Part shown: positions 11,101 through 22,960 of the stretch, one piece after another
Position numbering within the stretch: position 1 is the stretch's first letter
How the letters are laid out: each line of letters begins with the position of its first letter
Position numbers and translations under genes: made by a program
The notes under the pieces: model-generated
The model's input: only the letters and a program-made list of their open reading frames with translations
Told to the model about the DNA's origin: nothing
The model's database searches: none
Origin: Talinum fruticosum
Taxonomy: Eukaryota > Streptophyta > Magnoliopsida > Caryophyllales > Talinaceae
DNA length: 64,000 nucleotides
Assembly (NCBI GenBank): GCA_021018815.1
Contig: JAITYX010000005.1
Coordinates: forward strand, 7,907,501 to 7,971,500
Reading direction: 5' to 3'

Positions 11101-14100
11101 CCTATGCTTTAATGTTGAACTTGAGTGAGTTTTCCTTTTCCATGCAATCTCCATCTGATCATTCTGGAAAAATATCTTCTTTCCTTAGGGTGTGTTAGTG
11201 ACCAATAATCTACTCAGCTAGCCACTTTAGATATTCCAATCCGTAATCCATAGATATATATCACACTTACATCTTAAGCTGTTGAAGGTTTTATTTTATT
11301 CCCTCCCCCTTTGTATTTTAAGTTGCAGTGGAACAAATGCTAAAAAGGCAGAGTTTGACTTTTTGAAACTTTATTTAGTAATAGTCCTCAGGGTAAAATT
11401 GTTAGGCCCGTGTAATTCTACTTGCTTGATCCTCATATTTGACATAATTTGCCATGACCCTGGAGAACTTTATTGAAGATGACCAACTTTTACTATCAAG
11501 AGTACTGTGTAGTTGAGCTGGTTTTGACTGATGTTTGGCGGATTCGTGGAAGGGATAACCGGTATGTATGAGAGTTGTAGAATATTACTAAGGAAAAATG
11601 AAGGAGAAAGAAGGCGAAGATAGCAAGTGTAGCATCCTAACATAGATAGAATCTCTCGATGAAATACGAGGGGAAAAGGCTAAAAGGCAAAAGTGAACCC
11701 TTGAGAGTGATGGAAAAAGATCCCTTGATGGAATTATCTCAAGAAAATCCTTTCAAACCAACTTTATTAGATCTGCCATGAAAATATAACTGTTCAAAGA
11801 GAAAAGACTCAGACTCAGTCATGTTATGCAACCCCGAAATAAAAAAAGAAAAGAAAAGGAAAGATAAAAAGGGGATTTTGTAATGCCTAGATATGATATC
11901 TCCACAGTGGCCAAATATATGTATGCACTGAGTAAGCCCTTTTTCCTATGAAGACATTAGACACCCACAAAATCTCTCTAGACAGTTTGTTCTCAGCCTT
12001 TTCAAGGTTCATAGAAATACTATGAAAATGCTTTAGTGTCTCTGTACTTGTCATCTAACAAGGTGAAAAGCTCTTAAAAGGCTTGTATAGGTGGTCTATT
12101 AGGCATAAGACTTGGTGAAAAGGCTCTTAAAAGCTCTTAAGGTTTTACACATATGGCAGTCACACCTACCAAAAGCCATTCAAGGCATTGAGGATGCAGC
12201 GGATGGAAAAACTGTACTACAGGGTTGGTGGGACAAAATCCAAGGTGAGGAGCTGCAGCATGCGCTATTCCTCACCTGGCGAGCTGGGTAGAGCGAAACA
12301 AGAATGTGTTTCAGAGCAAGGAGAAGCCTGTCAGATCTTGTGGGACAGATGTGCACATTTGGTCAAGCTCTACAACTCCTCAAGATAAAATGGGAGTACA
12401 GAGCAAGGGAAGAACAGAGGCAGAGAGAAAACCGCGTGGAGACCCCCTTCTCAACATCCAATAGTGAAAGTAAATCTAGATGCATTGATAAGCTCTGATG
12501 GATGGGTTGGCCTCACAGCTGTGATTAGAGACCACCACGGAGAAGTGCTCGCTGCTCCAGCTAAACGGGTGCGCGCCAGATGGACTGCAAAAGTGGCGGA
12601 AGGTGGCTCTGTTCGGACTTAATCTAGCTCGTCGCTTCGGTTACGAAAGAATAATTATGGAGTCCGATTGTTTGGTCTTGTTTGCGAGAATTAACTCTAT
12701 TATTTCTTTCTTGTGAGTTTGATTTGCTAGTAGGTGATCTGCTGGATTTTAGTAGTTTGTTTGAGGAGTGTCTGTGGGTTCATGTAAAGCTAGAGGGAAA
12801 CACAGTTGCACACTCTCTTGCTAGACTGAGCCAGTTTGAGTCTGAACAGATCTGGTTGGGAGTCTGCCCCAGCCAGATAGCTTCCACTGTACTTGCAGAT
12901 TTACCGTCAATGAATTAGCCTTGCTATTGTCCCTAAAAACAATAGGTTCTCCATTATGAACACCCTTCTCAACCACAATCTCCTGCAACTTCATGGGCCA
13001 ATCGATCATCTCAATGTCTGTGGAGTTACCAATCAGTGCAACTTTTACTTTTCTTTGTTCTCATTGAAGGAAATTTAAAGGTATTATAATTGTGAAAAGT
13101 ATAGTCATTTTACCTTGGTTTAGTCATATATGAGTTTGTTTGCTGACAATAATTTCTGAGATCTTAGAGGAGTTTTGCTATCTTGTCAAGCATGTCCTTC
13201 AACTTTGATATCTGACTGGCTTATCTCTGTTGTGGTTGTAGATAATGGAGCAATGTGTGGCCCGGTTGGATGTGGCCATGCTTAATGCCACCCTTCGTGA
13301 ATCTGCTGATGAGATTCCAACTGATCCTGTGTCTGACCCAATTAGTGATGCGAAGGTTCTTCCGATTCTGTCCGGGAAATCAAGCTTTGGTGCAGGTGCC
13401 CAGCTTAAAAATGCTGTAAGTAGAGCTGTCTTTATGGAGTTGTTTTGTAAAATTCCTGTGGAACTATTTCTGAACTTAGGGATGGTGTTGATAGGGTATG
13501 TGTGGTAACCACTCCTAAAGTTATTTTTGCTTTGCCATACCCTTGCATGACCCATAACTTTATTTAGCCACATGGATATTAGTCATGACATTCATGACAG
13601 TATTACTCATATGGATGCCACCCACATGATTTGAGTCGGTTAGCCATGGATACCCTTATTGCAAGTAATAATCAAGTGTTAACAATGGCTGTTGATTGAA
13701 AATTTGAAATTGAATGAATCCTGCAGAAATTTTAGTTTGACTTCTGGGGCGGTCTGTGGGTAGAAGAAGATAGATCAACAAAGCTAGAATACTTATGGAG
13801 AATGAACTTTTGGCCAGATTATTGCAATGACATTCATTTAGCTGCATCACATTGTCATCCTATGTTAGCACAGGACCTACTTACAAACCACGAGGAGGAA
13901 AGGTTGGAAGTGACAAAAACTAAGGCACCTTTAATTTTTTAAGTATTCATTTGTCCATGAAATTACTAACCCTTTTCTCAGAAAGATGTAAAAACTAACA
14001 TGTATTCAACAAAACCCTAGCAAAGAAAAGATGGGCAATCTATAATGTAAACCTACTGCATTCAGTGTCGATTACTAGGTCCACTTGTCCTGGTCCATGT

Positions 14101-17095
14101 GTGCCTTTTCTCAGAAAGATGTAAAAAGAAACATGTATTCAACAAAACCCAAGCAAAGAAAAGATGTGCAATATGTAATGTAAAACTACTGTGTTCAGTG
14201 TCGATTACTAGGTCCACCTTCCCTGGTCCAACATGCAAAAAGCATGAGTGTCTGGCATTTGAGTTCAAGTATGAGTGACATATTCTTCATCCACACAATA
14301 TTTTTGGCGGAAACTAAAGTTAAAAGCTGAGTAATGAGTCTAGAGGGTTGACGATTTCTTTGAAATAGTTGCTATAAATGCAATTAGGAATAGGTATTTT
14401 CTTTTTCCTAGACAGCAGTGGATCTCTATACATTATGAATGAGCTCTTGAGGCTAAACGGTTCCAGAAGTTTACCTATGAGGATGTGTCCTGTGTTAGAG
14501 AAACACCATCAAAGCATGTGGTTAAGGTTGGGCTGTCTCAGGAAAAAGGTGATACCTAACTGTGGTTTGAGTATTTGGACATTTTATTTTAGACTGTTTA
14601 TTGTATCTCAAACTGTTTTCTGAGATTCAAAATGAATGGAGTGCTGTTTTGGTCTAATATTCTCTGTGGGAATCAAATTTTGAGCTTCAGCGTATCCAAA
14701 TCTCTTCAAGGATGGTACTGTGCAGATAGTGGTGTCTCGAGATGGCAACTAGAGATGCCAGGGATTAATTCTCCTAATTTTCGGGAGTGGGTTATTTTTT
14801 TATAGGATGATGGCATTGGTTTTGAAAAAGGCGTTGAACTTGGAGGAGATGCTTTGATGTTAGGGGCACACAGTGCAATAGGTTCATTTCCTTTGAAAGC
14901 TTTATGCTACATGGAGGGTGCAATTGTTCTTGCTCCCCCGCCCCTCTGTAAGTAAAATATTGGAAGATTTTCTCAAAAGATGAAAATTTCAGTTTAGCAA
15001 GTGGTATTGGACCTTGTGGTTTATGTTAAGAGGGGAAAAAGACAACTGACTAGATGGAGATAAGTTTGTGGTCAACTGAGAAACACATAAGTTGCTTGAA
15101 GATGGCAAAGATGTGCTGCTCTATGAAATTGAACAGGTGGGTTGGGTAAGTGTATACGAGCTGGTTCCATTGCGAATTTGGTGGTGCACATGGAAGGAAA
15201 GAAACCAGTGCATCTTTGGACAAAGCTATCAAACCTAGAGTTCAAAAACTTGTGGAATTTGTATAGTTGGAGTTGCACGCTTCATTACGAATGACGTCTT
15301 TTTTTGTTGTGGATTTTGTGGATATAGTCATACACGATTAATGGAGGACATGATTGTGTTTGTTCTTTTTTGTCCTTTTTAATGGGCAAAGGTCGCCTTC
15401 TTGTCCTAATATGTATTGTTTTACTTGTCCCAAAGTTTATTTGTACTTTTGTGACAGATTGGGAACTGGTCTAGATGGTTAACTGACCTCTTTGGCATGG
15501 ATGACGATGATGCAACTGAAGATGAAAGGGATGATGATGGGGAGATTGAGAAAAGTGATTCATCCTTCAAATCTTTCTATCTACTTAAATCGTTGAGTGA
15601 TCTAATGATGCTTCCGAAGGACATGCTATTGAATGAGTCAATTAGAAAAGAGGTTTGATCTTTGAGACCTTTGTGAACAAACTATCATATGACCTTTGTG
15701 AACAAACTATCATATGCTGTTAATCTCTTTCATCTTGGAATTTCTATTTTGGCAGGTATGCCCTGCATTTGGTGCTCAACTTATCAAAAGGGTCCTTGAA
15801 AATTTTTCCCCTGATGAGTTCTGCCCCGATCCAGTTCCAGATGCTGTGTTTGAAGCATTGGATTCTGAGGTTAGTTAATTCCTTTCCTTGACTTTGTTCG
15901 CTTTTGGAATTGGTCTCTCTGTGAGTAGAGATGGTTGTAGAGGTAAACTGCTTACATCCATATCACCCCGGACCCTGCACATGTGGGACTTACAATGGGA
16001 GTTGCTGTATACTTCCTTCACTTGTAGAGCAGAATTTGTTTGTTTCTTATCTTTGACCTATCATTTATATGATTACATCTTGATCTCTAAATGCAAGTGA
16101 GCATGGGTTGCCAGATTTTCATACTTGGCTTTGACCTTTCCCTCAAAAAAACCAAAAGAACTTGTTAATGTGGAGAGAAAAGAATGAAATCACTGTAAGG
16201 AAGTCTTCTCCAATTTGACTTCCCATCAAATTGTGCTGTTCAGTAGGGAAGCAAACTTGAAGAGTAATTATCAAATTAACAAGGTGATTCTTTCTTTGTC
16301 AGTTCCCTTTTTTTTGGGGGGAGGAGGGGGAGGGGTTGGGGAGTTGGGGGTAAACCAAATAAGAAACACTAATTCTTTTCTATTCTATTATTTTCCTCTC
16401 TTTCCTCCTTGGCAATTTAGAAACAAAACAAAACATTAAATGTGGAAAAACTAGCCTGTGTTGATTACTTGGCTGAGAAATCCAATTCCTAATCTAATTC
16501 AAGCCAAAATAAGATGGAGCTATTTCAAACCTGGCCAACCTGGAATTTACCTGATCAATAATGATTGCGTGTTTTGGTCAGTTTTTTGGTCAAATTTCAG
16601 CAGAACAACTTCAAAAATTAAGCCCATGTGAATCGTTCATTTGCCAGATCTACTTAAAGTAACTATGAAAAAAAAGGTAAACAATTTTGTCTCTTTGAGC
16701 AGGATGCCCATGGAGAGGGAGAGGGAGAGGGATCGATCACAAGTTTTCCATGCACAGCACCAGCAGTTGTCTATTCTCCTCCTCCAGCGTCTTCACTAGC
16801 ACATATTATAGGTGGAAGTGCGGGAACAGGAAGTCAATCTCACTTACGAAGGAGTGGATCGGTGCTTAGAAGGTCAAACACTAGTGATGATGAGTTAGAT
16901 GAGCTCGACTCACCATTGAATTCAATTATAGGTGACAGTCTCCTGGCATCATCACCTGTTGAAATGAGATCAAACCGGAATGCCATTCAAAATCTTGGTA
17001 AAAGTTCAGTTAGATATCAGCTTCTTCGCCAAATGTGGGCAAATGACAGAATTGTGAATGTAATGGTAGATAGTTGTGGAGATCAGTGTGTATAG
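8143..17095 (+). CDS. Plant NT-C2 domain protein (EEIG1/EHBP1 N-terminal-like), 8 coding exons, ~1040 aa
   Basis: Exons by reading frame and GT-AG sites: 8143-8841, 9188-10215, 10469-10766, 10871-11092, 13242-13415, 15458-15652, 15756-15869, 16703-17095. Only the 10215/10469 junction splits a codon; all the others are phase 0, and the sum closes to one ~1040-residue frame. Residues 1-~165 form the NT-C2 domain (MVLGLRAKNRGG, VEYLIHVQDIKPWPP, VLIQWDNGDRNSGST), a lipid-binding-type fold known in plant PMI1-like and animal EEIG1/EHBP1 proteins. Residues ~170-490 are Ser/Asp-rich linker, ~494-512 a short coiled coil, and ~577-905 a helical region (RLTFWLSNCVMLRAIV, WEDPQTFLFALEKVEFWIF, IGNWSRWLTDLFGMDDDD) that recalls a dilute-like domain (less sure). 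The C-terminus is Ser-rich, with an EGEGEG tract. It resembles Arabidopsis AT3G01810-type proteins of unproven function. The start is chosen because the NT-C2 motif begins at this ATG. Confidence 0.9.
11093..12179 (+). other. Intron sequence of the NT-C2 gene, no feature recognised
   Basis: This is the first part of the 2.1-kb intron between exons 4 and 5. An A-rich patch (about 11836-11880) is visible. I find no coding pattern. Confidence 0.5.
12180..12918 (+). pseudogene. LINE (plant L1-type) 3' fragment with RNase H domain, in an intron of the NT-C2 gene
   Basis: Sense-strand fragments read NKNVFQSKEKPVRSCGTDVH, then VKVNLDA, SDGWVGLTAVIRDHHGEVLA, LFGLNLARRFGYERIIMESD, and finally CLWVHVKLEGNTVAHSLARL with SEQIWLGVCPSQIAS. 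This is the C-terminal RNase H domain (RVT_3 type) of plant non-LTR retrotransposons. Catalytic Asp (NLDA) and Asp (ESD) are visible. Several stops and frameshifts make it a pseudogene. It lies inside the 11093-13241 intron in the same orientation as the host gene. Confidence 0.78.
13971..14230 (+). repeat. Tandem duplication, two ~127-bp units, in an intron
   Basis: Units 13971-14097 and 14104-14230 both begin CCTTTTCTCAGAAAGATG and end CTAGGTCCAC..CTGGTCCA, with about a dozen differences between them. They lie in the intron between exons 5 and 6 (13416-15457). The divergence indicates an old duplication. Confidence 0.9.
15010..15340 (+). pseudogene. Possible LINE 3'-tail fragment (zf-RVT-like) in an intron
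   Basis: The sense strand gives VSVYELVPLRIWWCTWKERN followed by QCIFGQS. This resembles the W-x-[CI]-W-x-E-R-N signature in the C-terminal region of plant LINE reverse transcriptases. The surrounding frame is short and broken. It sits in the 13416-15457 intron of the NT-C2 gene. Identification rests on one motif. Confidence 0.45.
15666..15715 (+). repeat. Perfect 25-bp tandem duplication in the 103-bp intron between exons 6 and 7
   Basis: GACCTTTGTGAACAAACTAT plus five more bases is repeated exactly, 15666-15690 and 15691-15715. Perfect identity suggests a recent slippage event. It makes up about half of this small intron (15653-15755). Confidence 0.95.
16308..16351 (+). repeat. G-run tract (G-quadruplex-forming potential) in the last intron
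   Basis: After a T-run there are at least five runs of 4-6 G separated by one or two bases, on the transcribed sense strand of the NT-C2 intron 15870-16702. Confidence 0.75.
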
Positions 17096-17688
17096 ATGTA
17101 TGTATTGTGATGTAGTGAGATCTATTGGTAGCCAATTTATGTTACAAGGGGAATGTGTGTGTAGTTGTATAGAATTAGTGTTTTCCCTTCTAGCGTCTTG
17201 TGAAGATACTCAGATTGCTACTTGTGATCATAAAGTTTATGCACAATGGTATCAGAGTTTGGATTGTCCGGATAAGATTACCATAAAATCTTCCTGTTGT
17301 AAATAAGTTGCAAAGAGGTCATTATGTTTGTGTGCAATTTTGCATTGTAGAGATTCGTTAGAGCCTGAATTCAAGATTGTGGATTTTGTTCAAGATTGAT
17401 TAGTAGTTTTGGTATTTAGTGTTTGGAATGAGCCTTTTTGCTTCACTTGTGGAGAGCAGGGAGTTTGAGAAAATTTCCAAATAGTTATGGTTTACATTAT
17501 GAGTAAATTCCAAGGTACAGTTTACATTACTAGTAAAACTACTGAGATGAAAATTGCCTCCGAGTAAAATTATGTTGTAGTCTGGGGATATAATTTCTCC
17601 CTTTTCTTTTCTTTTCTTTTTAATCCCCAAAATCATCCTATTTTCACAATTTCATCCGACAACACCTTTAAAAAATCTCAGGTGAGGT
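17096..17688 (+). other. 3'UTR and downstream flank of the NT-C2 gene
   Basis: The stop codon ends at 17095. GU/AU-rich sequence follows, with AATAAG near 17302 as a possible poly(A) signal. No further gene is seen up to the repeat at 17689. A TTTTC-rich run lies near 17599-17620. Confidence 0.45.
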
Positions 17689-17935
17689 AAGCTATTTTTC
17701 ACATGTCGTCATGAAATGCTTAAAATTGAGATGATTTTTGCCTTGTATTGCATCTCAAGGCAATTTTTACAATACAACAATGTTGGAGATGAAAATATAT
17801 ACTCTAATGCTGACGTGGATAAAAATAAACCACCTGTAATAGAGTTATTTTCACTATTAATTGATGAAAATATAACAATGTTGGAGATGAAAATATTTAA
17901 GGTGGGTAGTTTTATACTCTAAATTAATAGTAATT
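17689..17935 (+). repeat. Left copy of a direct repeat pair bracketing the family B LTR remnant
   Basis: From CTATTTTTCACATGTCGTCAT through the block ending TTTTCACTATTAA, this closely matches 21238-21423 in the same orientation. An internal phrase ATAACAATGTTGGAGATGAA recurs within the left copy near 17785 and 17875. The identity of the repeat is unknown. Confidence 0.75.
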
Positions 17936-17939
17936 TCGA

Positions 17940-20900
17940 AATCCAATTGAATTTTGTTGTGAATATTGAATGCTTATGCTATAGAATGAATTTAGGAAGT
18001 AGTTAGGGCTGGATTAGAACATGAGAGAAACTGATTAAGTTTGTTAAGGCTGAATTGGGAATTTGAAGATTGTGATGGAGTTAGATTGCTTAGGTTTAAG
18101 GAGTAATATGGAAGTTTCAATTAGCAATTAAGGATGAAGAAGTTTTGATTTGGGTACGAATTATGAGTTAATTGAGCCTTAGGGACTTTCCGATTTTGTG
18201 CGTTGGAAGGTAACTATTGATATTGGGAAACAATTATTTGGAGTATAAAGGAAAAGTGTGAGTTTATCTAAAGTAATGCACAATTGAGGTAGGAAAGTGG
18301 GGAGTAGGTGAGTGTTAGTTAGGTCAAACCGAGTTTAGAATATATCTAAGTCTTTGAGATTAAATTAGATTTAAAGATGAGCGGAGTTAGAGGAATTTGA
18401 GTAATGAGGTAGGATTAAGAGTTATATGGCTGAATATGGGCATTAGAGAGTTAGCTAAGGATATGGAGACATAATATGAGAGCTTGAGGCAAAGATAATA
18501 GTTGGTGACAAGTTGTGACAGTTTGGGCTAAGTTATGAATGTTTGTGATTATGGAGGATTTTATGACTTGTGGTTATTGTGGCTCGGAGGAGTTTTAGTA
18601 TTCGAATTCATTGTTCTTGAAAGGGAATTGAGTTAAGGTAAAACGAATGTTGGAGTATAGAAAAGAAGCGGGAACTTGGAGTATCAAGATAGTATGTATC
18701 TATATTGATTAATTGTAGTTTTAGAAGCGAGTGAGACAAGAATTACGCGAGATGGGAATAGGGAATTCTTGCTTGAGTGGAATATGGATTTATACGAGTA
18801 GATGTGAGATACTTGGGCGAATACTTGAATAAATATGATAACTTTGGATGTTGAACCTTACCATAGAGATACTCGACTTGTAAAGCAACTTGATTCCAAT
18901 TGCTTTGTTCAAAGGTCGATTTTGGAAGGAGTTCTATGTTTCACGCAGATCGATACTTGAATGTGATTTTCATGATATATGCTTTTCAAGCATGAAAACG
19001 TATTTCAAAGAAGTGAAGCCGATTTGAGAATACTTGTTCAAACAAGCTTGATGAATGAATGCGTTAAAGAAATTGTTTTGAATCGACTTTGCAAGAATCG
19101 TTTAGCACAAAGAAGGATTCTAGCTTAGGGCGGCTAGTTAGGGGTTACGGGGTAGTAGGATACCCGATTGGAATCTTTCTAGATAGGTCCCAGGAGCCTT
19201 TTATTCGGGGTCGCGAGCCGGAGAAATCGGAGAAATTATGAGAAATTGCGAAGTGCTAGTTCGAGTCCACAACTTAGGAAGTGATTCACCAAAAGAGATT
19301 CATTGAAAGTGATTCATGAGAAGTGATTTAGTAGAATAATTCGGTTTCCGATTGAAAGCATTTGAAAGAAAGTGTAGGTGGTTGCACTACCTTGTTTAAA
19401 GTTGATTCGAGTTCCAAAAGGAGTTGCTATTGATTGGGAAACCGTATCTTTGAATGATTGAAGTGTTATGATATGTGACAAATGATTTCAAGGGATTTCA
19501 TTGAAAAGTATCTCGGATTTGTTTTACGTTATTATACTTTCACCGATTTCATTATTATGAGTAGTATGTGAAAGAATTTTTGTTTTAAGAGTGTAAGATC
19601 TTTCCGGTGAGCTCATGGTTTGGTCACCCCTACAAATTTCCCCTTTTTCCCCCTCCCGGTGTTGCGGTACACTCTCGGAAGGTGCGATCCGTATTTAGCA
19701 TATTATGGACTCTTGCTCGATTGCTTGTTTGTCTGTTTGTTGATTGCCGATTGATGAATGATTCAAGTTGCTTGACGTGCATTCCATATGTTACGAATGT
19801 TATAGCTTGTAATTAAGTTCATGTAGTTTGTAACAAATGGACCATGAATCATCTTGATTGTTTCAAGTCTTTATGCATGATTGGTCGCCCTTCGGCGAAT
19901 GACCAGTTGAGTTTTGTACTCCGAGCGTGTGGCTCGTCGAGTTATATTGTGGTTTTTATGCAGGGTTTTAAGGCTTTTAAGCCTTGTGGATAAACCATAG
20001 TACAAACAGAACTCTGCCGAAGTTTTTAGAAAATGGTCAACTCTTTTAGAAAAATTACCTCTATTATCTTAAATTGGAGTTAGGAAGCCAAACCAACACC
20101 TGAAAGAGCGAGTGCTCGGATTAAATTACCCTTCAACTCTCTAGAATTGTCAAAAATGCCACTAATTTAATCGATGGTAATCGTCCGCCACTAAGCTAGT
20201 TATTAAGTAAAAAAATACCCCTGAAGGTAAAAGTGACCTGCTGAGGCCGGTAAAAACCCGAGCAACCGGTCATAACCCACGAATCTTAACTGTTTAATGC
20301 TATTGAACCGCCTCACACTCTCTCTTCCCTCATTTTGAATAAAGCTGGTCACAACCATTGAAGAACATCTCTCTTCTCTCTCACTCTGTCTCTGTCTCGA
20401 CTCTCGCCATTTTCACTCACTCTCTTTGTATCTTCCTTGTAATTGGAAATTCAAACCCTAAATGGTTTTGATACTGCTTGGAAAGTGAGGAAAAGGTTGA
20501 GGCGATCAAGCTGTAGACATGGGAGGGGCTACAAAGGAACTGCGATCAACCAAAAGGCCGGGTAAGTTTTTAGGGTTTTTTTTTGAAAATTATGACAAGT
20601 TGGTATTGGAATTATGAGATGATGGTGTTGCAATTACCTTGTATAATGTTGATACTAAATAAATTTCACATCTTTCGCCACAACTACAAGAGCTTTCAAC
20701 ATCCGAGAAATAGGGCAGCTCGACACGCTTTCTTGGGGCCACGACTGTCGGATTGAGACATGATTGCAACTATTTGCCTTCGATTCTTCTTCGATTTCGT
20801 GACACAAACCCTAATTCCTCTCCCACTTGTACCCAATTTCACTCAATTTCGTTTTACGTGGTTTTCTTCCTCAAACCCTAACTTTTCAATTTAGGGGTGG

Positions 20901-21228
20901 AAGTTGCAAATGAACAATGAATTGGAGGGAATTCGTTGCAATATATTTAAAACTCTTAATTGTTAAAAAAAAGAATAATTAGTTTTGTCAACCGATTGCA
21001 CTGGGTTTTTACCGGCCTCAACAGGTCACTTTTACCTTAAGGGGCATTTTGTTTACTTAATAACTAGATTAGCGGTAGACGATTACTATCGATTAAATTA
21101 GTGGTATTTTTGACAATTATAGAGAGTTGAAGGGTAATTTAATCCGAGCACTCCTGAAAGAGCCTTGGGAGTTCCTTTGAGAAACTCCGGTGATATAATA
21201 CTTTTAGGAGGTGGTTTGGGGTGTTACA
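17940..21228 (+). mobile_element. LTR family B retrotransposon remnant (LTR 3' end at 21228)
   Basis: The segment ends GGTTTGGGGTGTTACA at 21228. Reverse-complemented, this terminus matches the last 69 bases of the window (63932-64000), so it is an LTR end. From about 19755 to 20095 plus 21164-21190 it also matches 57500-57860. No coding frame exists in 17940-19600. The LTR 5' end was not located, so I cannot say whether this is a solo LTR or a truncated element. A MULE-type element splits it at 20110-21153. Confidence 0.65.
20110..21153. mobile_element. Non-autonomous MULE-type element with ~158-bp TIRs and 10-bp TSD
   Basis: Left terminus GAGTGCTCGGATTAAATTAC is the inverse of right terminus GTAATTTAATCCGAGCACTC. 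The inverted match extends about 158 bases, with about 10% mismatch. Direct flanks are CTGAAAGAGC at 20100-20109 and 21154-21163, an exact 10-bp duplication. Long TIRs and a 9-11 bp TSD define Mutator-like elements. Inside, on the plus strand, an ATG at 20519 opens a short exon-like frame ending at a donor G/GTAAGT near 20562. No transposase is present. Confidence 0.92.
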
Positions 21229-21231
21229 TTA

Positions 21232-21430
21232 TCATAAGATATTTTTCACATGTCGTCATCAAATGCTTAAAATTGAGATGATCTTTGCCTTGTACTCGCA
21301 TCTCAAGGCAATTTTTACAATATAGCAATGTCGAACATGAAAGTATACACTCCCACGCTAACATGGATAAAAATAGACCACACTGTAATTATTTTTAATT
21401 AATAGAATTATTTTCACTATTAACTAACTA
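21232..21430 (+). repeat. Right copy of the direct repeat pair
   Basis: It begins immediately after the LTR end at 21228 and matches 17689-17935, including TTTTCACATGTCGTCATCAA and GCATCTCAAGGCAATTTTTA. It ends in TTTTCACTATTAACTAA. Confidence 0.75.
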
Positions 21431-21949
21431 AATTTGAGTACCATTAGGATTCTCTCCTACCTTCTTTCCAAAATCACTTCCCACGTCTCTTTCTCATTTT
21501 AGACTCTTCATCTTACTTGCGATTTTCTCTCTCCAACTTCTCCCGCTTGAATCCCTCAAACGCCACTCATCCTTAACGCTACTCATCTCTCCACCGCTGG
21601 TGCTCGTTAAATTCTGGCCAGTCGAATAGGACATTATACATTTCATTTTTCTTCGAGGCAATATTTAACGAAGCTGTCTATTCTCTTTCGAAAATCGAGT
21701 CAAAATTCGATGATAATTAGGCGTGGAGTAACAAAGCAAAGCGAAAATAATTTGTTGCATCAGGAAAAAATGTATATTGTCTTGCATGGTGAAATAAACT
21801 TTAACTTTTAATTTAGATGTATAAAATGAGTTAATTTCGATTATATTTACATTGCATTGTGTTTTTCATCACTTGTCGGGTTAATCTCAGTGATATTTCG
21901 CACGTATTCTGGTATGGGTGTGAGTTAAAAAATTCGTGAATATATTGGT

Positions 21950-22960
21950 AATTTGTTCACCCACAATGATTGTATTGTTGATCCAATGCTACTATTTGTT
22001 CATTGTTTTAAAGCATTATGTTCATGAAAATTTTGGTAATATATGTTCATTTTCCTAAGTTGAAAATTTCGACCATGTAATCTTGATTGTTGGCTGACTT
22101 GTGCACTCCTGGTTATCCATTGATACTATTTGTTCATTGTTATAAGTGTTTTGTTCATCAATATATTGGTTATGAAATATCTACCCATTTTCCTAGGTTA
22201 AAATGGTCAATCGTATAATTTTAATTATTTACTTGTCTTATGTTGAATTGTTCATCGCAAGAAACCTTTTTGCTCAATATTTTGGACTGTTTTATTTATA
22301 AATACACTGGTTAAATTGTTCATGATATTAATTATTACATGTTCGGTTGCGAGTACATAAGGAACCTCGAGAGATAGAATGCGAGCATACTCAAATTAAA
22401 ATCGTCAACAAGTACTCATCTACAATCGAAAAATATTACGATGAAAAGCAACAATTGTCGTCAAGAAAGCAGTTCATCCTTAAAAACAGAAGAAACTTCC
22501 CAATAAAGACCAACCCAGGAAACGAGTGTATTTTACATCAAATATTAATTAAGAAAAACCACTAAGTGAACAATTCAAGCGAGGCAAAAAAATGTAAAAC
22601 GTCCAAAAAGGGCAAGCAAAAAAACTAAAGATTGGGATGGAAATTTGCTATATAGGATGTCTCCTCAAAAACCGAGTGTATGTTATTGAGATCACTAGTA
22701 AGGAAGCATGTACTTGCAATTGAGTAAGATTATGATGAGGCGTAAAAATTTTTGTCAAGCAAGCCATCAATCTTTGGAAAACGGAAGATGATTTCTTCAT
22801 TAGTACCCTACAATTTGTTCATGTAAATAAGTTTATTTGTTCACTTGTGATTATACAATTTGCTCATTGTAAAAGGTATATTTGTTCACTAAAATATGTA
22901 TATATATATATTTGCTCATTAGGAGCAGACGATTTGTTCTTTGTATTATATTTATTTGTT
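21950..22960 (+). repeat. Dispersed motif cluster (T)TTGTTCA
   Basis: At least a dozen near-copies of ATTTGTTCAT / TTTGCTCAT occur in the same orientation over 1 kb, for example near 21995, 22131, 22807, 22837, 22858, 22881, 22911 and 22962. The spacing is irregular. Confidence 0.6.

Noticed and set aside
10727..11128. 133-aa frame crossing 10767-10870 as one exon
   Set aside because: It reads through a GT-AG intron; splicing 10766 to 10871 joins WWQ to TLTPHMQ in the NT-C2 family pattern.
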